From Shewanella indica (GTDB lineage Bacteria; Pseudomonadota; Gammaproteobacteria; Enterobacterales; Shewanellaceae): DNA of 64,000 bases. The stretch is taken from contig NZ_NIJK01000012.1 of assembly GCF_002836975.1 (NCBI RefSeq), positions 34,367 to 98,366 of the forward strand. The letters run 5' to 3'. Positions 23,001 to 32,760 of this stretch are shown in pieces. Made by a program: the position numbers and the translations under genes. Numbering within the stretch: the first letter of the stretch is position 1; the number at the start of each line of letters is the position of its first letter. The notes under the pieces are model-generated. The model ran no database searches, had not been told where the DNA came from, and saw nothing but the letters and a program-made list of their open reading frames with translations.

Positions 23001-25214
23001 ATGGATGCTTTGCAACAACACAGAGCCCAGGCCAAGCAGCAACTCTATCTATGGCATTCGCAACATCTTGTCTCGGGGACGGCGTGGCGCAAAGCCTTGG
23101 GATTGCTGCCATCACCAGGGGCCAAGCAGAGTCTGAGCTTTTTTAACCCTCTGCTGCTGGGGTGTGCTGCCCTCTGTTTTGCTTCGGCGCTTATCTGCTT
23201 TATTGCCTACAACTGGGCCGCTTTGCCGCGCATGGGCAAGTTGGTGTTATTGGAAACCGGCTTGCTGGGCTGTTTGTTGCTGGCCTTTGCGTTGAGCCGA
23301 TGGTTAAAGCCCCCCCTTGCCGACAAGGCACGAGGCGCTTTGCCCTGGCTCCTGTTTGTGGCCTGTGTGTTTGTCGGCGTCTTGCTGGCCTTTATCGGCC
23401 AGAGCTATCAGCAAGGGGCCGACAACTGGCAGTTGTTTGCCGTGTGGGCACTGCTTATTCTGCCCTGGGTGGTATTTTTGAAACTGGAAGCCGGTTATCT
23501 GCTGCTTATCTTGCTGTTGAACCTGACCCTGTACTTGTTATTGCAGATAACCTCATTGCCGTTTGCAGACCTGTTTAGCTTGCTGGGGGATGACAGGCTC
23601 GCCATCCCTTGGTCACTGTTTGCGCTTAATTGGCTGCTGCATCAATGCCTGCTTCGTTTTGCGCTGACAGACAAGCAAGGCATCCCCCTCAGCGAGGTAA
23701 CCAGCGGGCTGCTCGGTTGGGGCTTTTTGTTGCTGGCGAGTTGTTGGACACTGTTCGACTCCTTGAGCAAAGAGCAGTTTATTGCTGTGGTTCTCTACGG
23801 GGTGGTTGCCGCAGCGCTGATACGGGGCTATCACACAAGGCGTAAACTCTACGGCATGGCGCTCGGGCTTTTCGGCACGGCAGCGTTATTTGATCTCTGG
23901 TTGCTGCGTTTGCTCTCTGAAGTGTTTGACGGTGATGCCGTGGTACTGCTGTTTGCCCTGATGACGCTTTGCGTGCTGCTCAGTGCCTCAGTCGCCGCCT
24001 TGCTGCTAAAGCGCTTGCAGGCTGACTATCTGGCCGCGGTACCGGAGCAACAGGCCCAAAAACACAAAGATGCGACTGCCAACACAGAGCCCAGGGAGGA
24101 TGAGCAAATCGTCCCTAATGCGGGCAGCCTTTTCTGGCAACGGCTGCAGCAGGCAGGTATTGTCTCGGGGGATGTGGCACAAGAGACTCCAGAGTTGCAA
24201 AGTCCCTGGTATCTCAAGGCGATGCTTATCCTGTTTGGCTGGTTAGCCGGGATCTGTTTGCTGGGTTTCATCGGCACCGGCCTGGCGTTATTGTTGGACG
24301 ATATTCAGCCTGGGTTGCTGCTGTGCCTGGCGCTGGCGGCATCTGCAGTGGCCTTTGGTTTGAGCCGAGGTCAAAGTGGACTGTTTATCTCTCAGTTTGC
24401 CTTGAGCTTTGCCGTGGCCGCCTTAGTGCTCTATGGCATCGCCTTTGATGAGCTGCTGTTTGAAGTGGCTTCCTGGCGCTGGTGGTTGATGCTGGCTCTG
24501 GCGGCCTCGCTTCATTGGTATCTGCTGCCACCTTATTTGACCCGGTCCAGTTGCGCGCTGCTGGCATTATTGGCCTTGATTGCGCTGCTGCAGACACTTT
24601 TATTATTACCCTTGGTGACGCCGGCACTGCTACTGGGCTTTGTGCTGCTCTGGCGCCATGAGGCCGACTGGGGCAAGGCGCCGCTTCGCTGGCGCTCCCT
24701 TGCCATGGCCATGACCTTGGCGCTGCTCTTTTGTCAAACGCCGCAATTGGTTTGGCTGGAAGGCGTCTGGGAGTTAAAGGATCCCGGTATGAGCCCGGCT
24801 ATGTTGCAGGGCGCGCAATGGTTACTTGAAGCTTTGCTGCTGTGGCAACTTTGGCGTCTTTTCGGCAGTCGAATGAACGCAATCCGGCATCAATTGGATG
24901 GGCGTTCGCAGATGCTGTTGCTACTGGGACTGCTGTCGGCCTTGGTTTGGTTTTGGTGGATCCCCGGGCTTATCGCCGGCGCATTGGTGGCGGTTTTCGG
25001 CTTTGTGCTGGCCGAGCGCTTGCTGCTCTGGCTCGGGGTACTGGCGATGCCGGTTTACTGCGGTTATTACTATTACTCGTTGCAGCAAACCTTGTTGGAA
25101 AAATCCTTGCTGCTGATGCTGCTTGGCGTGAGCCTGCTACTGCTTTGGTTTGCGCTGAAGCCTTTGAGCGACAGGCCTGAGTGGCTGGCGGCGCAGAATG
25201 GGGGGGAGCAGTGA
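23001..25214 (+). CDS. DUF2157/DUF4401 polytopic membrane protein
   Basis: The 737-residue protein is highly hydrophobic with about 20 membrane segments. The N-terminal part (LVSGTAWRKALGLLPSPGAK then a first helix block with FIAYNWAALPRMGKL) is DUF2157; the C-terminal half after a hydrophilic linker (about residues 345-405, rich in Gln, Lys and Glu) matches DUF4401. These two are often separate genes or a fusion encoded next to a GDYXXLXY protein, as here: the next start overlaps this stop. Function is unknown. Confidence 0.78.
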   Translation: MDALQQHRAQAKQQLYLWHSQHLVSGTAWRKALGLLPSPGAKQSLSFFNPLLLGCAALCFASALICFIAYNWAALPRMGKLVLLETGLLGCLLLAFALSRWLKPPLADKARGALPWLLFVACVFVGVLLAFIGQSYQQGADNWQLFAVWALLILPWVVFLKLEAGYLLLILLLNLTLYLLLQITSLPFADLFSLLGDDRLAIPWSLFALNWLLHQCLLRFALTDKQGIPLSEVTSGLLGWGFLLLASCWTLFDSLSKEQFIAVVLYGVVAAALIRGYHTRRKLYGMALGLFGTAALFDLWLLRLLSEVFDGDAVVLLFALMTLCVLLSASVAALLLKRLQADYLAAVPEQQAQKHKDATANTEPREDEQIVPNAGSLFWQRLQQAGIVSGDVAQETPELQSPWYLKAMLILFGWLAGICLLGFIGTGLALLLDDIQPGLLLCLALAASAVAFGLSRGQSGLFISQFALSFAVAALVLYGIAFDELLFEVASWRWWLMLALAASLHWYLLPPYLTRSSCALLALLALIALLQTLLLLPLVTPALLLGFVLLWRHEADWGKAPLRWRSLAMAMTLALLFCQTPQLVWLEGVWELKDPGMSPAMLQGAQWLLEALLLWQLWRLFGSRMNAIRHQLDGRSQMLLLLGLLSALVWFWWIPGLIAGALVAVFGFVLAERLLLWLGVLAMPVYCGYYYYSLQQTLLEKSLLLMLLGVSLLLLWFALKPLSDRPEWLAAQNGGEQ

Positions 25215-25732
25215 TGAAACCCAAATTGACGCCCAAAATCATGGGGTTGTGCCTCGTGTGGGGTATGCTTTGTTTGCTAATCATCAACATTTCCGTGTGG
25301 CAGAAAGAGCAACTCTGGCAGCACGGGGAGCCCATCTTGCTTGAGCTTGCACCTGTGGATCCCCGTTCGCTGATGCAGGGGGATTATATGCAACTCGACT
25401 ATAAATTGGCCCGGCAATTGGCCAATGAGCTGCGCGCAAAAGGGCTGTTTCAGGACAATATGCAGGGCTGGCTCAGAGTGAGTCTCGATGAGCAACAGCG
25501 CGCCGCTTTTTTGGCGCTGGAGAGTGACCCAGAGGCTCCTTTGTTGCAGCAGCAAAGACGCTTGCCGTTTAAAGTCCGTCAGGGAGATGTGCAATTGGCG
25601 AGCCAGGCTTTTTTCTTTGAGGAGGGCCAGGCGGAGCATTTCAGTCAGGGACGTTATGGTGAGCTGAGATTGGGCACTGACGGGGAGCTGATGTTAGTGG
25701 GCCTGCGTGACGGCCAACTTAAACCGCTTTGA
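25214..25732 (+). CDS. GDYXXLXY domain protein
   Basis: The 172-residue protein has one N-terminal membrane anchor (IMGLCLVWGMLCLLIINISV, about 8-28) followed by a periplasmic domain with the family signature GDYMQLDY near residue 64. I chose the ATG at 25214 because it overlaps the upstream stop (coupled translation) and the GGGGGGAGCA run just before it provides the binding site. These proteins are regularly encoded with DUF2157/DUF4401 membrane proteins, suggesting one complex. Function is unknown. Confidence 0.85.
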   Translation: MKPKLTPKIMGLCLVWGMLCLLIINISVWQKEQLWQHGEPILLELAPVDPRSLMQGDYMQLDYKLARQLANELRAKGLFQDNMQGWLRVSLDEQQRAAFLALESDPEAPLLQQQRRLPFKVRQGDVQLASQAFFFEEGQAEHFSQGRYGELRLGTDGELMLVGLRDGQLKPL

Positions 25733-25788
25733 ACCTAAGAGTGGTAAGGCCGTGTTCATTAGACCACTAGAGTGACTTAGGTTTTTTT
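25733..25788 (+). terminator. intrinsic terminator after the GDYXXLXY gene
   Basis: CCTAAG (25734-25739) pairs with CTTAGG (25776-25781) and an inner GTGGT/ACCAC pair extends the stem; seven T residues follow (25782-25788). It starts directly after the stop codon. Confidence 0.7.
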
Positions 25789-25934
25789 ACGTTTTCCTCC
25801 AAGCTAACTCATTGATAAGACTAATTAACTAGCACTAAAGTTTGATAAATATTTTACATATTGCAACCTTGTTGTAACTTATGGCCTTTATAGTGGCTGC
25901 TTCTCCGGATGCGGAGATGTGGAAATAACATTAC

Positions 25935-25963
25935 TTATTGATAAATAAGAAAATCACTATAAT
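25935..25963 (+). promoter_or_regulatory. probable promoter of the secreted nuclease gene
   Basis: A consensus -10, TATAAT, at 25958-25963 is preceded at 17 bases by TTATTG (25935-25940). The start codon is 24 bases further on, with AGGGG as binding site, so the leader is very short. The 200 bases upstream are AT-rich. Confidence 0.5.
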
Positions 25964-25986
25964 CAGGATATATTTCAGGGGTCAAT

Positions 25987-28824
25987 ATGTTAACCAAGGC
26001 AAGTCTGCTTGCCCTGGCCGTGGGCAGTATTGCTGCCCAGGCTCAGGCGAGTGAGCAAGTGATCATTTCCGAATACGTTGAAGGTTCAGGCAATAATAAG
26101 GCCATCGAACTCTTTAACGCCGGCAGCCAAGCTGTCGATCTCAGCCAGTATCAGCTGGATATCTTCTTCAATGGCAGTAGCAGCGCAGGCAGTAGCATTG
26201 CCCTGAGCGGCATGCTGGCCGCCGGTGGCACTCATGTATTGGCCGACAATGATGCCGACGCTGCAATCCTGGCGTTGGCGCAGCAAACCAGCAGCGCCAG
26301 TTTCTTCAACGGTGATGACGCCCTGGTGCTGAGCCGTAATGGTGAGGTGGTCGACAGTCTGGGCCAGGTTGGGGTGGATCCAGGCTCCGAGTGGGGCAGC
26401 GGTGATGTTTCCACTCAAAACAATACCATAAGGCGTAAGCTGGACAACTTGAGTGCGGATCTCGACCCCTTCGATGCGGTCGACCTCAGTGGTTGGGACG
26501 GCTTTGCCATTGATAATATCGACGATTTGGGGGCCTTTGGCGGTAATGCCGGCGAGCCGGGTGAACCGACAGATCCCGGTAATGGCGCCCTGGTTTGCGG
26601 CGATGCGGCTACACCCATTCATGCATTGCAGGGTAGCGGCGAGGCCAGTCCATTGGCTGGTGAAACCCTGGAAGTGGAAGCAATAGTCACCAGTAACCAG
26701 GAAGCGGGTCTCAAGGGATTGTTCCTGCAGATGGCCGATGCCGAGGCGGATGCCGATCCTTTAACCTCGGAAGGGGTGTTCCTGTACACAGGCAATAGCG
26801 CCAGTGGTTATCAGGCAGGAGACCGAATTCGGGTGCGGGCTCAGGTCACTGAATATCAAGGCTTGACCGAACTGACCAATGTCAGTGCCAAGGCCTTGTG
26901 TGCCACATCACAACCTCTGCCGAGTGCAGCCAGAGTGAGCCTGCCGGTCAATGACAGCAGTGCACTTGAAGCCTTCGAAGGCATGCTGGTCAGCTTTGAG
27001 CAGCATCTTACGGTCAATGAAGTCTACAACCTTGGCCGTTATGGTGAGGTGTTGTTGGGTTCAAGCCGTCACTTTATCGGTACTCAGGTAGCCAATCCCG
27101 GCGCCGATGCCTTGGCGGTTACGGCAGCCAATGCCCTGGATTCCATAGTGCTTGACGATGGCCTGACGGCACAAAACCCGGATCCTGTTATCTATCCGGC
27201 CCCGGGTCTGAGCGCTGCTAACCCGCTCAGAGTCGGTGATACTGTTACAAACCTCACCGCGGTGATGCATTACGGCTTTGGCATTTATCGTTTGATGCCG
27301 GTCGATACCGTCAACTTTGTTGCCGCTAATCCCAGAGCATCCGAGCCTGAGTTGAATCGTCTCGATGCCTTGACAGTTGCCAGTTTCAACGTGCTCAACT
27401 ATTTTAACGGCGATGGCCAGGGCGGCGGTTTCCCCACCTCCCGTGGCGCCGATACTCAAGCGGAGTTTGAGCGCCAACGAGCCAAGATAATCGCGGCGAT
27501 GAAAACCATTAACGCCGATGTCTTCGGTTTGATGGAAATCGAGAACGATGGTTTCGACAGTAACTCGGCAATTGCCGATCTGGCCCGCGGTCTCAACGAC
27601 GCCATTGGCACTGACAGCTATCGCTATCTGGCGCCACAGGTTAATCGCATTGGCAACGATGAGATAAGCGTCGGTATTCTGTATCGTCAGGACAGAGTCA
27701 CCCCGGAAGGGGTGGCGGCGATTCTGGACAGCAGTAATTCGGCGCTGGATGACAATGGTCAGGTGCTGTTCAACGATGGCAAGAACCGTCCCATGCTGAC
27801 CCAGAAGTTTAGCGTCAACGACAGTGAGGATAACTTTGTGGTGGCGGTCAACCACCTCAAGTCCAAGGGCAGTGATTGTAATGCGCTGGGCGATCCCGAC
27901 ATGAACGACGGCCAGGGTAACTGTAATTTGACCCGAACCCGCGCTGCCATGGCGATAGGCCAGTTCCTGCAGGCAGAATATCAGGATGACAAGGTACTGG
28001 TGATAGGGGATCTCAACGCCTATGCCAAGGAAGATCCACTGACAACCCTGGCCAATGCCGGTTACGCCGAGTTGTTTGGCGAGCTTGGTAAACCTTCAGC
28101 ATACTCCTATGTGTTCTCAGGTGAGTCGGGACAGTTAGATCATGCACTGGCCAATGAAGCCATGCTGACCAATGTTCGTGATGTGACCGATTGGCATATC
28201 AATACCGATGAACCCAGAGTGCTGGACTATAACACTGAGTTCAAGACGCCGGAGCAACTGCAAAGTTTCTACAGCAACGATGCCTTCCGTTCATCGGATC
28301 ACGACCCTGTGATCATCGCCCTGGACTTTGCCGTGGCCAATCAGGCACCGGTTGCCGAGTTCTCAGTGCAGCAAAATGGTGCTGCGGTGGCGCTCTCTAG
28401 CACGTCGAGTGATAGCGACGGTGAGTTGGTGAGCCAGGAGTGGGATCTGGGTGACGGTACTCAAGCCTTTGGCGAGCAGGTGAGCCATGAATACCAGCAA
28501 AGCGGCGTCTACCTCATCACTCTGACTGTGACTGACGACAAAGGTGCCCAGCAGAGTGTCAGCCGTGAGGTGACCGTTGAGATAGCCCCTGAGCCGACCG
28601 AGCTTGTGGCGGTTATCCGCCATCTGGATCTTTGGTTGCTGCAGGTGTTTATCTCCGAGAGCTATGATCCTGACGGTTATATCAAAAAGCAGCAGTGGCG
28701 CTTCAACGATGGGCGAAGATTCAACGGCCCGGTTGCCATGCGTATTGGCGGTCGTGCCAATGAAGTGACCTTGACCGTGACCGACAATGATAAACAAAAG
28801 GCCAGCACCAGCCTGAGTTTTTAA
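25987..28824 (+). CDS. secreted ExeM/NucH-like endonuclease with lamin-tail, EEP and PKD domains
   Basis: The 945-residue exported protein has a Sec signal (about 1-21, cleaved after QAS), a lamin-tail domain (VIISEYVEGSGNNKAIELFN, to about 175), an OB-fold segment (about 200-450), an endonuclease/exonuclease/phosphatase domain (VASFNVLNYFNGDGQGGGFP, GLMEIENDGF, VVAVNHLKSKGSDC, VIGDLNAYAKED, SSDHDPVIIALD, about 458-785) and PKD-like repeats to the end (APVAEFSVQQNG; EWDLGDGTQ). The order matches ExeM, the Shewanella extracellular DNase used in biofilm dispersal and DNA scavenging. It lacks the C-terminal GlyGly-CTERM anchor known from ExeM; PKD domains occupy that end. A Tat motif is absent. 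Confidence 0.85.
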   Translation: MLTKASLLALAVGSIAAQAQASEQVIISEYVEGSGNNKAIELFNAGSQAVDLSQYQLDIFFNGSSSAGSSIALSGMLAAGGTHVLADNDADAAILALAQQTSSASFFNGDDALVLSRNGEVVDSLGQVGVDPGSEWGSGDVSTQNNTIRRKLDNLSADLDPFDAVDLSGWDGFAIDNIDDLGAFGGNAGEPGEPTDPGNGALVCGDAATPIHALQGSGEASPLAGETLEVEAIVTSNQEAGLKGLFLQMADAEADADPLTSEGVFLYTGNSASGYQAGDRIRVRAQVTEYQGLTELTNVSAKALCATSQPLPSAARVSLPVNDSSALEAFEGMLVSFEQHLTVNEVYNLGRYGEVLLGSSRHFIGTQVANPGADALAVTAANALDSIVLDDGLTAQNPDPVIYPAPGLSAANPLRVGDTVTNLTAVMHYGFGIYRLMPVDTVNFVAANPRASEPELNRLDALTVASFNVLNYFNGDGQGGGFPTSRGADTQAEFERQRAKIIAAMKTINADVFGLMEIENDGFDSNSAIADLARGLNDAIGTDSYRYLAPQVNRIGNDEISVGILYRQDRVTPEGVAAILDSSNSALDDNGQVLFNDGKNRPMLTQKFSVNDSEDNFVVAVNHLKSKGSDCNALGDPDMNDGQGNCNLTRTRAAMAIGQFLQAEYQDDKVLVIGDLNAYAKEDPLTTLANAGYAELFGELGKPSAYSYVFSGESGQLDHALANEAMLTNVRDVTDWHINTDEPRVLDYNTEFKTPEQLQSFYSNDAFRSSDHDPVIIALDFAVANQAPVAEFSVQQNGAAVALSSTSSDSDGELVSQEWDLGDGTQAFGEQVSHEYQQSGVYLITLTVTDDKGAQQSVSREVTVEIAPEPTELVAVIRHLDLWLLQVFISESYDPDGYIKKQQWRFNDGRRFNGPVAMRIGGRANEVTLTVTDNDKQKASTSLSF

Positions 28825-28840
28825 CCGCTTAAGATGAAAA

Positions 28841-28865
28841 ACGCCCGCAGCAGCGGGCGTTTTTG
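28841..28865. terminator. bidirectional intrinsic terminator
   Basis: ACGCCCGC (28841-28848) pairs with GCGGGCGT (28853-28860) with an AGCA loop, flanked by AAAA upstream and TTTT downstream. It lies between the convergent nuclease and epimerase genes and can serve both. Confidence 0.85.
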
Positions 28866-28914
28866 TTGGTGAATTCAAAGGTTGAGGATACGTTGACCTT
28901 AGTCCTTGTCAGTG

Positions 28915-29808
28915 CTAATCGAATAAGTTCTTCATCGCGTGGTTGATTTCCGGGTAGTTGAATTCGAAACCATCGGCCTGGGCATGAACCGGTAATACAA
29001 ACTGGCCTTCGGTCAGCAGGGTCGACATTTCACCCATTGCCAGTTGCAGCGCCAATGCCGGTGCCGGCAGACAAGCGGGGCGGTGCAGCGCTTTGCCGAG
29101 AGCCTTGCTGAAGTCGCGATTGCTGACAGGCTGCGGCGCGGTGGCATTGTATATGCCGCGGCAGGCTTCATTTTCCAGCAGAAATTCAATAAGGCGCAGC
29201 AAGTCTTCGCGCATGATCCAGCTCATTCCCTGACGACCATGGCCAATCGGGCCGCCCAGGCCCAGTTTGAAGGCCGGCAGCATCTTGGCCAAGGCGCCGC
29301 CATCTTTGCCAAGTACTATGCCGATGCGAAAGATACAGACCCGAGTGAGATCGGCAACCGCCAGGGCTTTTTGCTCCCATTGGGCACAGACCCTGTGGCT
29401 GAACTCATCATGGGGCGTGGCGTTTTCGTCTATGGGCTCCGGCCCCTGACGGCCGTAAAAACCCACCGCCGAGGCGCTGAGAAAAACTTGGGGTTTCTTT
29501 TGGCTGTTGCGGACAAGCCTAGCCAACTGCTCTGTGATGTCCCAGCGGCTGTGGCAGATCCGCTGTTTCTGCTTATCGCTCCAGCGTTTAGAAACTATGG
29601 GTTCACCGGCGAGGTTGATGATGGCATCTATCTCCTCAAGCAGTCCTGGTGTTTGCAGCGAATCTATGTACCGGGTCTGTGCCAGCGCCAGCTTTTGCTC
29701 TGCCGCCGCGGGGTTGCGGCTCAAAATAGTCAGCCTATGACGTTTTGCCAGGCGCTGCGCCAGTTCTGAACCGACAAATCCGGTTGCACCTGTGAGCAAA
29801 ATATTCAT
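28915..29808 (-). CDS. yfcH: TIGR01777-family NAD(P)-binding epimerase-like protein (YfcH)
   Basis: The 297-residue protein begins with an extended-SDR nucleotide-binding motif (MNILLTGATGFVGSELAQRL) and has a family-specific NLAGEPIVSKRWSDKQKQ block, SASAVGFYG and the C-terminal TEGQFVLPVHAQADGFEF segment. These define the YfcH/TIGR01777 group, distantly related to nucleotide-sugar epimerases and reported to influence cell division when overproduced in cyanobacteria (SulA). Enzymatic activity is not established. Gene length is the family norm. It is 46 bases downstream of folX on the same strand, so they may be co-transcribed. Confidence 0.87.
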   Translation of the reverse strand: MNILLTGATGFVGSELAQRLAKRHRLTILSRNPAAAEQKLALAQTRYIDSLQTPGLLEEIDAIINLAGEPIVSKRWSDKQKQRICHSRWDITEQLARLVRNSQKKPQVFLSASAVGFYGRQGPEPIDENATPHDEFSHRVCAQWEQKALAVADLTRVCIFRIGIVLGKDGGALAKMLPAFKLGLGGPIGHGRQGMSWIMREDLLRLIEFLLENEACRGIYNATAPQPVSNRDFSKALGKALHRPACLPAPALALQLAMGEMSTLLTEGQFVLPVHAQADGFEFNYPEINHAMKNLFD

Positions 29809-29854
29809 GCCTTCTCCCTGACTTATTGAATGTTTCTCCAGAGTATAGACTGGC

Positions 29855-30226
29855 TTACGCCGGTTTACGGTAGTTCAGCTGCAGTGAAACCGAGTCGGCG
29901 TACCTCAAGGCGTGAGGCTTGTCGATTTCAACGCTGGCGTACTCTACCCATTCATGTTCGCTGGCTATTTCCAGCACTTTACCAGTGAGGTGCTCCAGCA
30001 AGGAGAAACGGTTGTCCTCCACCAGGTTAATGATCGCCTTGGTGATGGTGCGATAATTGAGCGCGTGCTCCATATCATCACTCCTGCGCGCCTTGTCGGC
30101 GCAGTAATGGATGCAAACATTGATGATCACATCCTGACGGTTGTTGATTTCCTCTTCCTTGATACCGATAAAAGTGCGCAGGCGCAGGTTTTTAATGCGT
30201 ATAATAGCTAGTTCGGGTTTCATCAT
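29855..30226 (-). CDS. folX: dihydroneopterin triphosphate 2'-epimerase FolX
   Basis: The 123-residue protein is a FolB/FolX-fold enzyme: [20 protein letters not shown] at the N-terminus (Glu in the substrate loop), [20 protein letters not shown] in the middle and [19 protein letters not shown] at the C-terminus. The IGIKEEE and [12 protein letters not shown] features favour FolX over FolB aldolase. It converts dihydroneopterin triphosphate to the monapterin form, the route to tetrahydromonapterin. The ATG at 30226 is followed immediately by another ATG, so either may be used. It precedes yfcH and is divergent from the transporter gene with only about 65 bases between. Confidence 0.87.
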   Translation of the reverse strand: MMKPELAIIRIKNLRLRTFIGIKEEEINNRQDVIINVCIHYCADKARRSDDMEHALNYRTITKAIINLVEDNRFSLLEHLTGKVLEIASEHEWVEYASVEIDKPHALRYADSVSLQLNYRKPA

Positions 30227-30290
30227 GTCACTACTTTTTGTTGTTGATGCAACGGCTGATTGTGACAGAGAACAACAAGGAATTTCAATT

Positions 30291-31370
30291 ATGTCATCAG
30301 CCTACCGTCCGTCCATGGCGCTGAAAGGATTCGCTATCATGGCTTGCCTGGTCATAGTACTGGCTGGAATTAAGGCCGCCAGCGCCATAGTGGTGCCCTT
30401 TGTGTTGTCGGCTTTTATTGCGGTTATCTGCAGCCCGGCGATCAATGCCTTGAGCCGTTATCGCGTGCCCCGCGCCCTGGCTGTATTTGTGCTGGTGGCG
30501 ATTATTTTGTTGCTCGGGCTCTGGCTGGCTTCTGTAGTGGGCAGTTCCATCAATGAGTTTTCCCAGCAATTGCCGCAATACCGCTCACAGCTGGTGGAGC
30601 AATTTGCCTGGATATTGGACAAGCTCAAGGAGCTGAATATCCATATCTCCAAAGACAAGGTGTTGACCTATTTGGACCCCGGCATGGCCTTGTCTTTGAC
30701 CACCAATACGCTCTCCGGCGTGGGCAATGTGATGGCCAACCTGTTTCTGATAGTGCTCACCATAGTCTTTATGCTGTTTGAGGCACAATCTTTGCCGCGT
30801 AAGGTGCATCTGGCGCTGGATGACCCTGATATGCGTTTGTCCCAGATTGAGCGTTTCTTGCAATCGGTGAACCAATATATGGTGATCAAGACCCTGGTCA
30901 GCCTGGCAACCGGTATTATTGTCGGTGTCGGTCTGGCACTGATGGGGGTGGATTATGCGCTGCTCTGGGGCGTAGTGGCCTTTTTGTTTAACTATATTCC
31001 CAATATCGGCTCTATCATCGCCGCCATTCCTGCTGTACTGCTGGCCTTTGTGCAGCTGGGCACCGCGGGTACCGGTGGGGTTGCCGCCCTGTATCTGGCG
31101 ACCAACATGGTGATGGGCAATCTGGTAGAGCCCAGATTTATGGGACGTGGCCTCGGGTTATCTACTCTGGTGGTTTTCCTGTCGTTGATCTTCTGGGGCT
31201 GGCTCCTGGGCTCGGTCGGCATGTTGCTGTCCGTGCCGCTTACCATGATAGTCAAGATAGCTCTGGAATCGAGCCAGAGTGGCAACTGGTTGGCAATCTT
31301 GCTCTCGGACGAGGCCAGTATTGCCGTGCGGGAAAATGCCGATAATGAAGCGGCAGCCGATGCCGAATAA
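30291..31370 (+). CDS. AI-2E family transporter (TqsA/PerM-like)
   Basis: The 359-residue protein has seven to eight predicted membrane helices and family landmarks: [20 protein letters not shown] early, then [17 protein letters not shown] and the [20 protein letters not shown] / [14 protein letters not shown] core, which is diagnostic of the AI-2E transporter superfamily (TqsA, YdiK, PerM). I chose the ATG at 30291, with AAGGAAT eight bases upstream; the ATG at 30141 lies inside the divergent folX gene. Members export AI-2 or act as Na+/H+ antiporters, so the substrate is open. Confidence 0.85.
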   Translation: MSSAYRPSMALKGFAIMACLVIVLAGIKAASAIVVPFVLSAFIAVICSPAINALSRYRVPRALAVFVLVAIILLLGLWLASVVGSSINEFSQQLPQYRSQLVEQFAWILDKLKELNIHISKDKVLTYLDPGMALSLTTNTLSGVGNVMANLFLIVLTIVFMLFEAQSLPRKVHLALDDPDMRLSQIERFLQSVNQYMVIKTLVSLATGIIVGVGLALMGVDYALLWGVVAFLFNYIPNIGSIIAAIPAVLLAFVQLGTAGTGGVAALYLATNMVMGNLVEPRFMGRGLGLSTLVVFLSLIFWGWLLGSVGMLLSVPLTMIVKIALESSQSGNWLAILLSDEASIAVRENADNEAAADAE

Positions 31371-31397
31371 AGGCAGAAATAAGAAGTTGAGGATTTC

Positions 31398-32324
31398 ATG
31401 CAGTTATTTTTGGAAGCCATCACCGACCTGACTCCAGGCGATGAGTGTGGCCGTTTGTTTCATGGTCGCGGCGGCCGTTATCCAGGCAGCGAGCACTTAT
31501 GCCTGGATTGGTTTGAGCCTGTGGTGTTGCTGACCGCCTTTAAACCCCTGACGCCGGAAGAGCTGGCCTTGGTTACCGAGCGTCTGCAATTACGCTGGCA
31601 AGCTTTGGGATTGGCACTGAATCTGGTCTATCAATACCGCGCCGCCGGGCAGACCCGCACCGAGCTCATTGCCGGCGAGATCCCCGAGCCACATCTGGCC
31701 AGCGAGCTTGGTTGCCGTTATCAGTTGCATCTGCTGCGTGGCCAGAATCATGGTTTATTTCTGGATATGCGAAACGGCCGCGAGTGGGTGATGGCCAACA
31801 GTGCTCAGCGGAAAGTACTGAATCTGTTTGCCTATACCTGTGCATTTTCGGTGGCGGCCCTCAAGGGCGGCGCCGATGAGGTGGTCAATATGGATATGAG
31901 TAAAGGGGCGCTGGCCATCGGCAAGCAAAACCATTTGCTCAATGGCCTTACTGCCGGTGCCCGCTTTCTGGGGCATGATATCTTCAAGTCCTGGGGTAAA
32001 CTTAAAAAACTCGGGCCCTATGACTTGCTGATTGTCGATCCGCCCAGCAATCAAAAGGGCAGCTTTGTGGCAACCAAAGACTATCTGCGATTGCTGCGTC
32101 ATCTGCCGCAACTCTTGAACCCGGGGGCCGAGCTGTTGCTCTGTCTCAATGCACCTGAGCTGGACAGAGCTTTTTTACAGAACCAGGTCAGTGACGCCGC
32201 ACCAGAACTTGAGTTTGTTAAACAGCTGGATAACCCCCCGGCCTTTGCAGACCGGGATCCTGACAGGGCATTGAAGGTGTTGCTGTATCGCTATGAGGGA
32301 GAACCGGGCTCTAACACTCAATAA
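31398..32324 (+). CDS. class I SAM-dependent methyltransferase (RlmI/RlmK-like)
   Basis: The 308-residue protein has a Rossmann methyltransferase core of the COG1092 type: GLFLDMRNGREWV, VLNLFAYTCAFSVAALKGGA (SAM motif I), NMDMSKGAL and the catalytic-type LLIVDPPSNQKGSF. That set is typical of rRNA m5C methyltransferases such as RlmI, but the N-terminal PUA domain is absent and replaced by a shorter region (RLFHGRGGRYPGSEHLCLDW). The target may therefore be rRNA or something else. The start has GAGG six bases upstream; its 3' end overlaps the convergent small gene by seven bases. Confidence 0.83.
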   Translation: MQLFLEAITDLTPGDECGRLFHGRGGRYPGSEHLCLDWFEPVVLLTAFKPLTPEELALVTERLQLRWQALGLALNLVYQYRAAGQTRTELIAGEIPEPHLASELGCRYQLHLLRGQNHGLFLDMRNGREWVMANSAQRKVLNLFAYTCAFSVAALKGGADEVVNMDMSKGALAIGKQNHLLNGLTAGARFLGHDIFKSWGKLKKLGPYDLLIVDPPSNQKGSFVATKDYLRLLRHLPQLLNPGAELLLCLNAPELDRAFLQNQVSDAAPELEFVKQLDNPPAFADRDPDRALKVLLYRYEGEPGSNTQ

Positions 32325-32542
32325 CCGAGCCGTTCAGAGATCAGGGATTGGCCGCCTTCTTCCAACAGGGCGGCTATGCCTTCGGCATCAAAACTGCTCA
32401 AGCAGGATACCTGGTGCAGTAGCCTGTCCTGGACATCCAAGGGCATCTGCATCCTTTCCATAAACATGCGCATTCCCAATATATCGCCACTGGCCAGCAG
32501 GGTGGCGAGGGTTCGTGCTTCAAAGTCGACAATATGATTCAT
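32318..32542 (-). CDS. small conserved-looking protein, unknown function
   Basis: The 74-residue protein (start MNHIVDFEARTLATLLASGD) is predicted all-helical, soluble and slightly acidic, with one Cys. AGAGGA lies about nine bases before the ATG, and codon use resembles its neighbours, which supports a real gene. It overlaps the 3' end of the methyltransferase gene by seven bases on the opposite strand. No family is recognised. The region 32543-32760 upstream holds no further gene I can support. Confidence 0.6.
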   Translation of the reverse strand: MNHIVDFEARTLATLLASGDILGMRMFMERMQMPLDVQDRLLHQVSCLSSFDAEGIAALLEEGGQSLISERLGY

Positions 32543-32760
32543 GGCGTCGTCCTCTTGCTGATTTACGGGCCGGGGAGGCCTCCTTTAAGCAATAGCAGTT
32601 GCAGCGCCCGCCGCTAGACCCAATGTGTTTAAAAAATTTCGCCTCAGAACCCAGGGGCATAAAAAACTGAAAGTCTTTCAGTGCTTCCTACATAACTGGT
32701 GGGTATCTGAGCTTTTGAAGGTGGTTTTACCAGTTTGGGGTAACGAAAGTGAAAGTTTTC

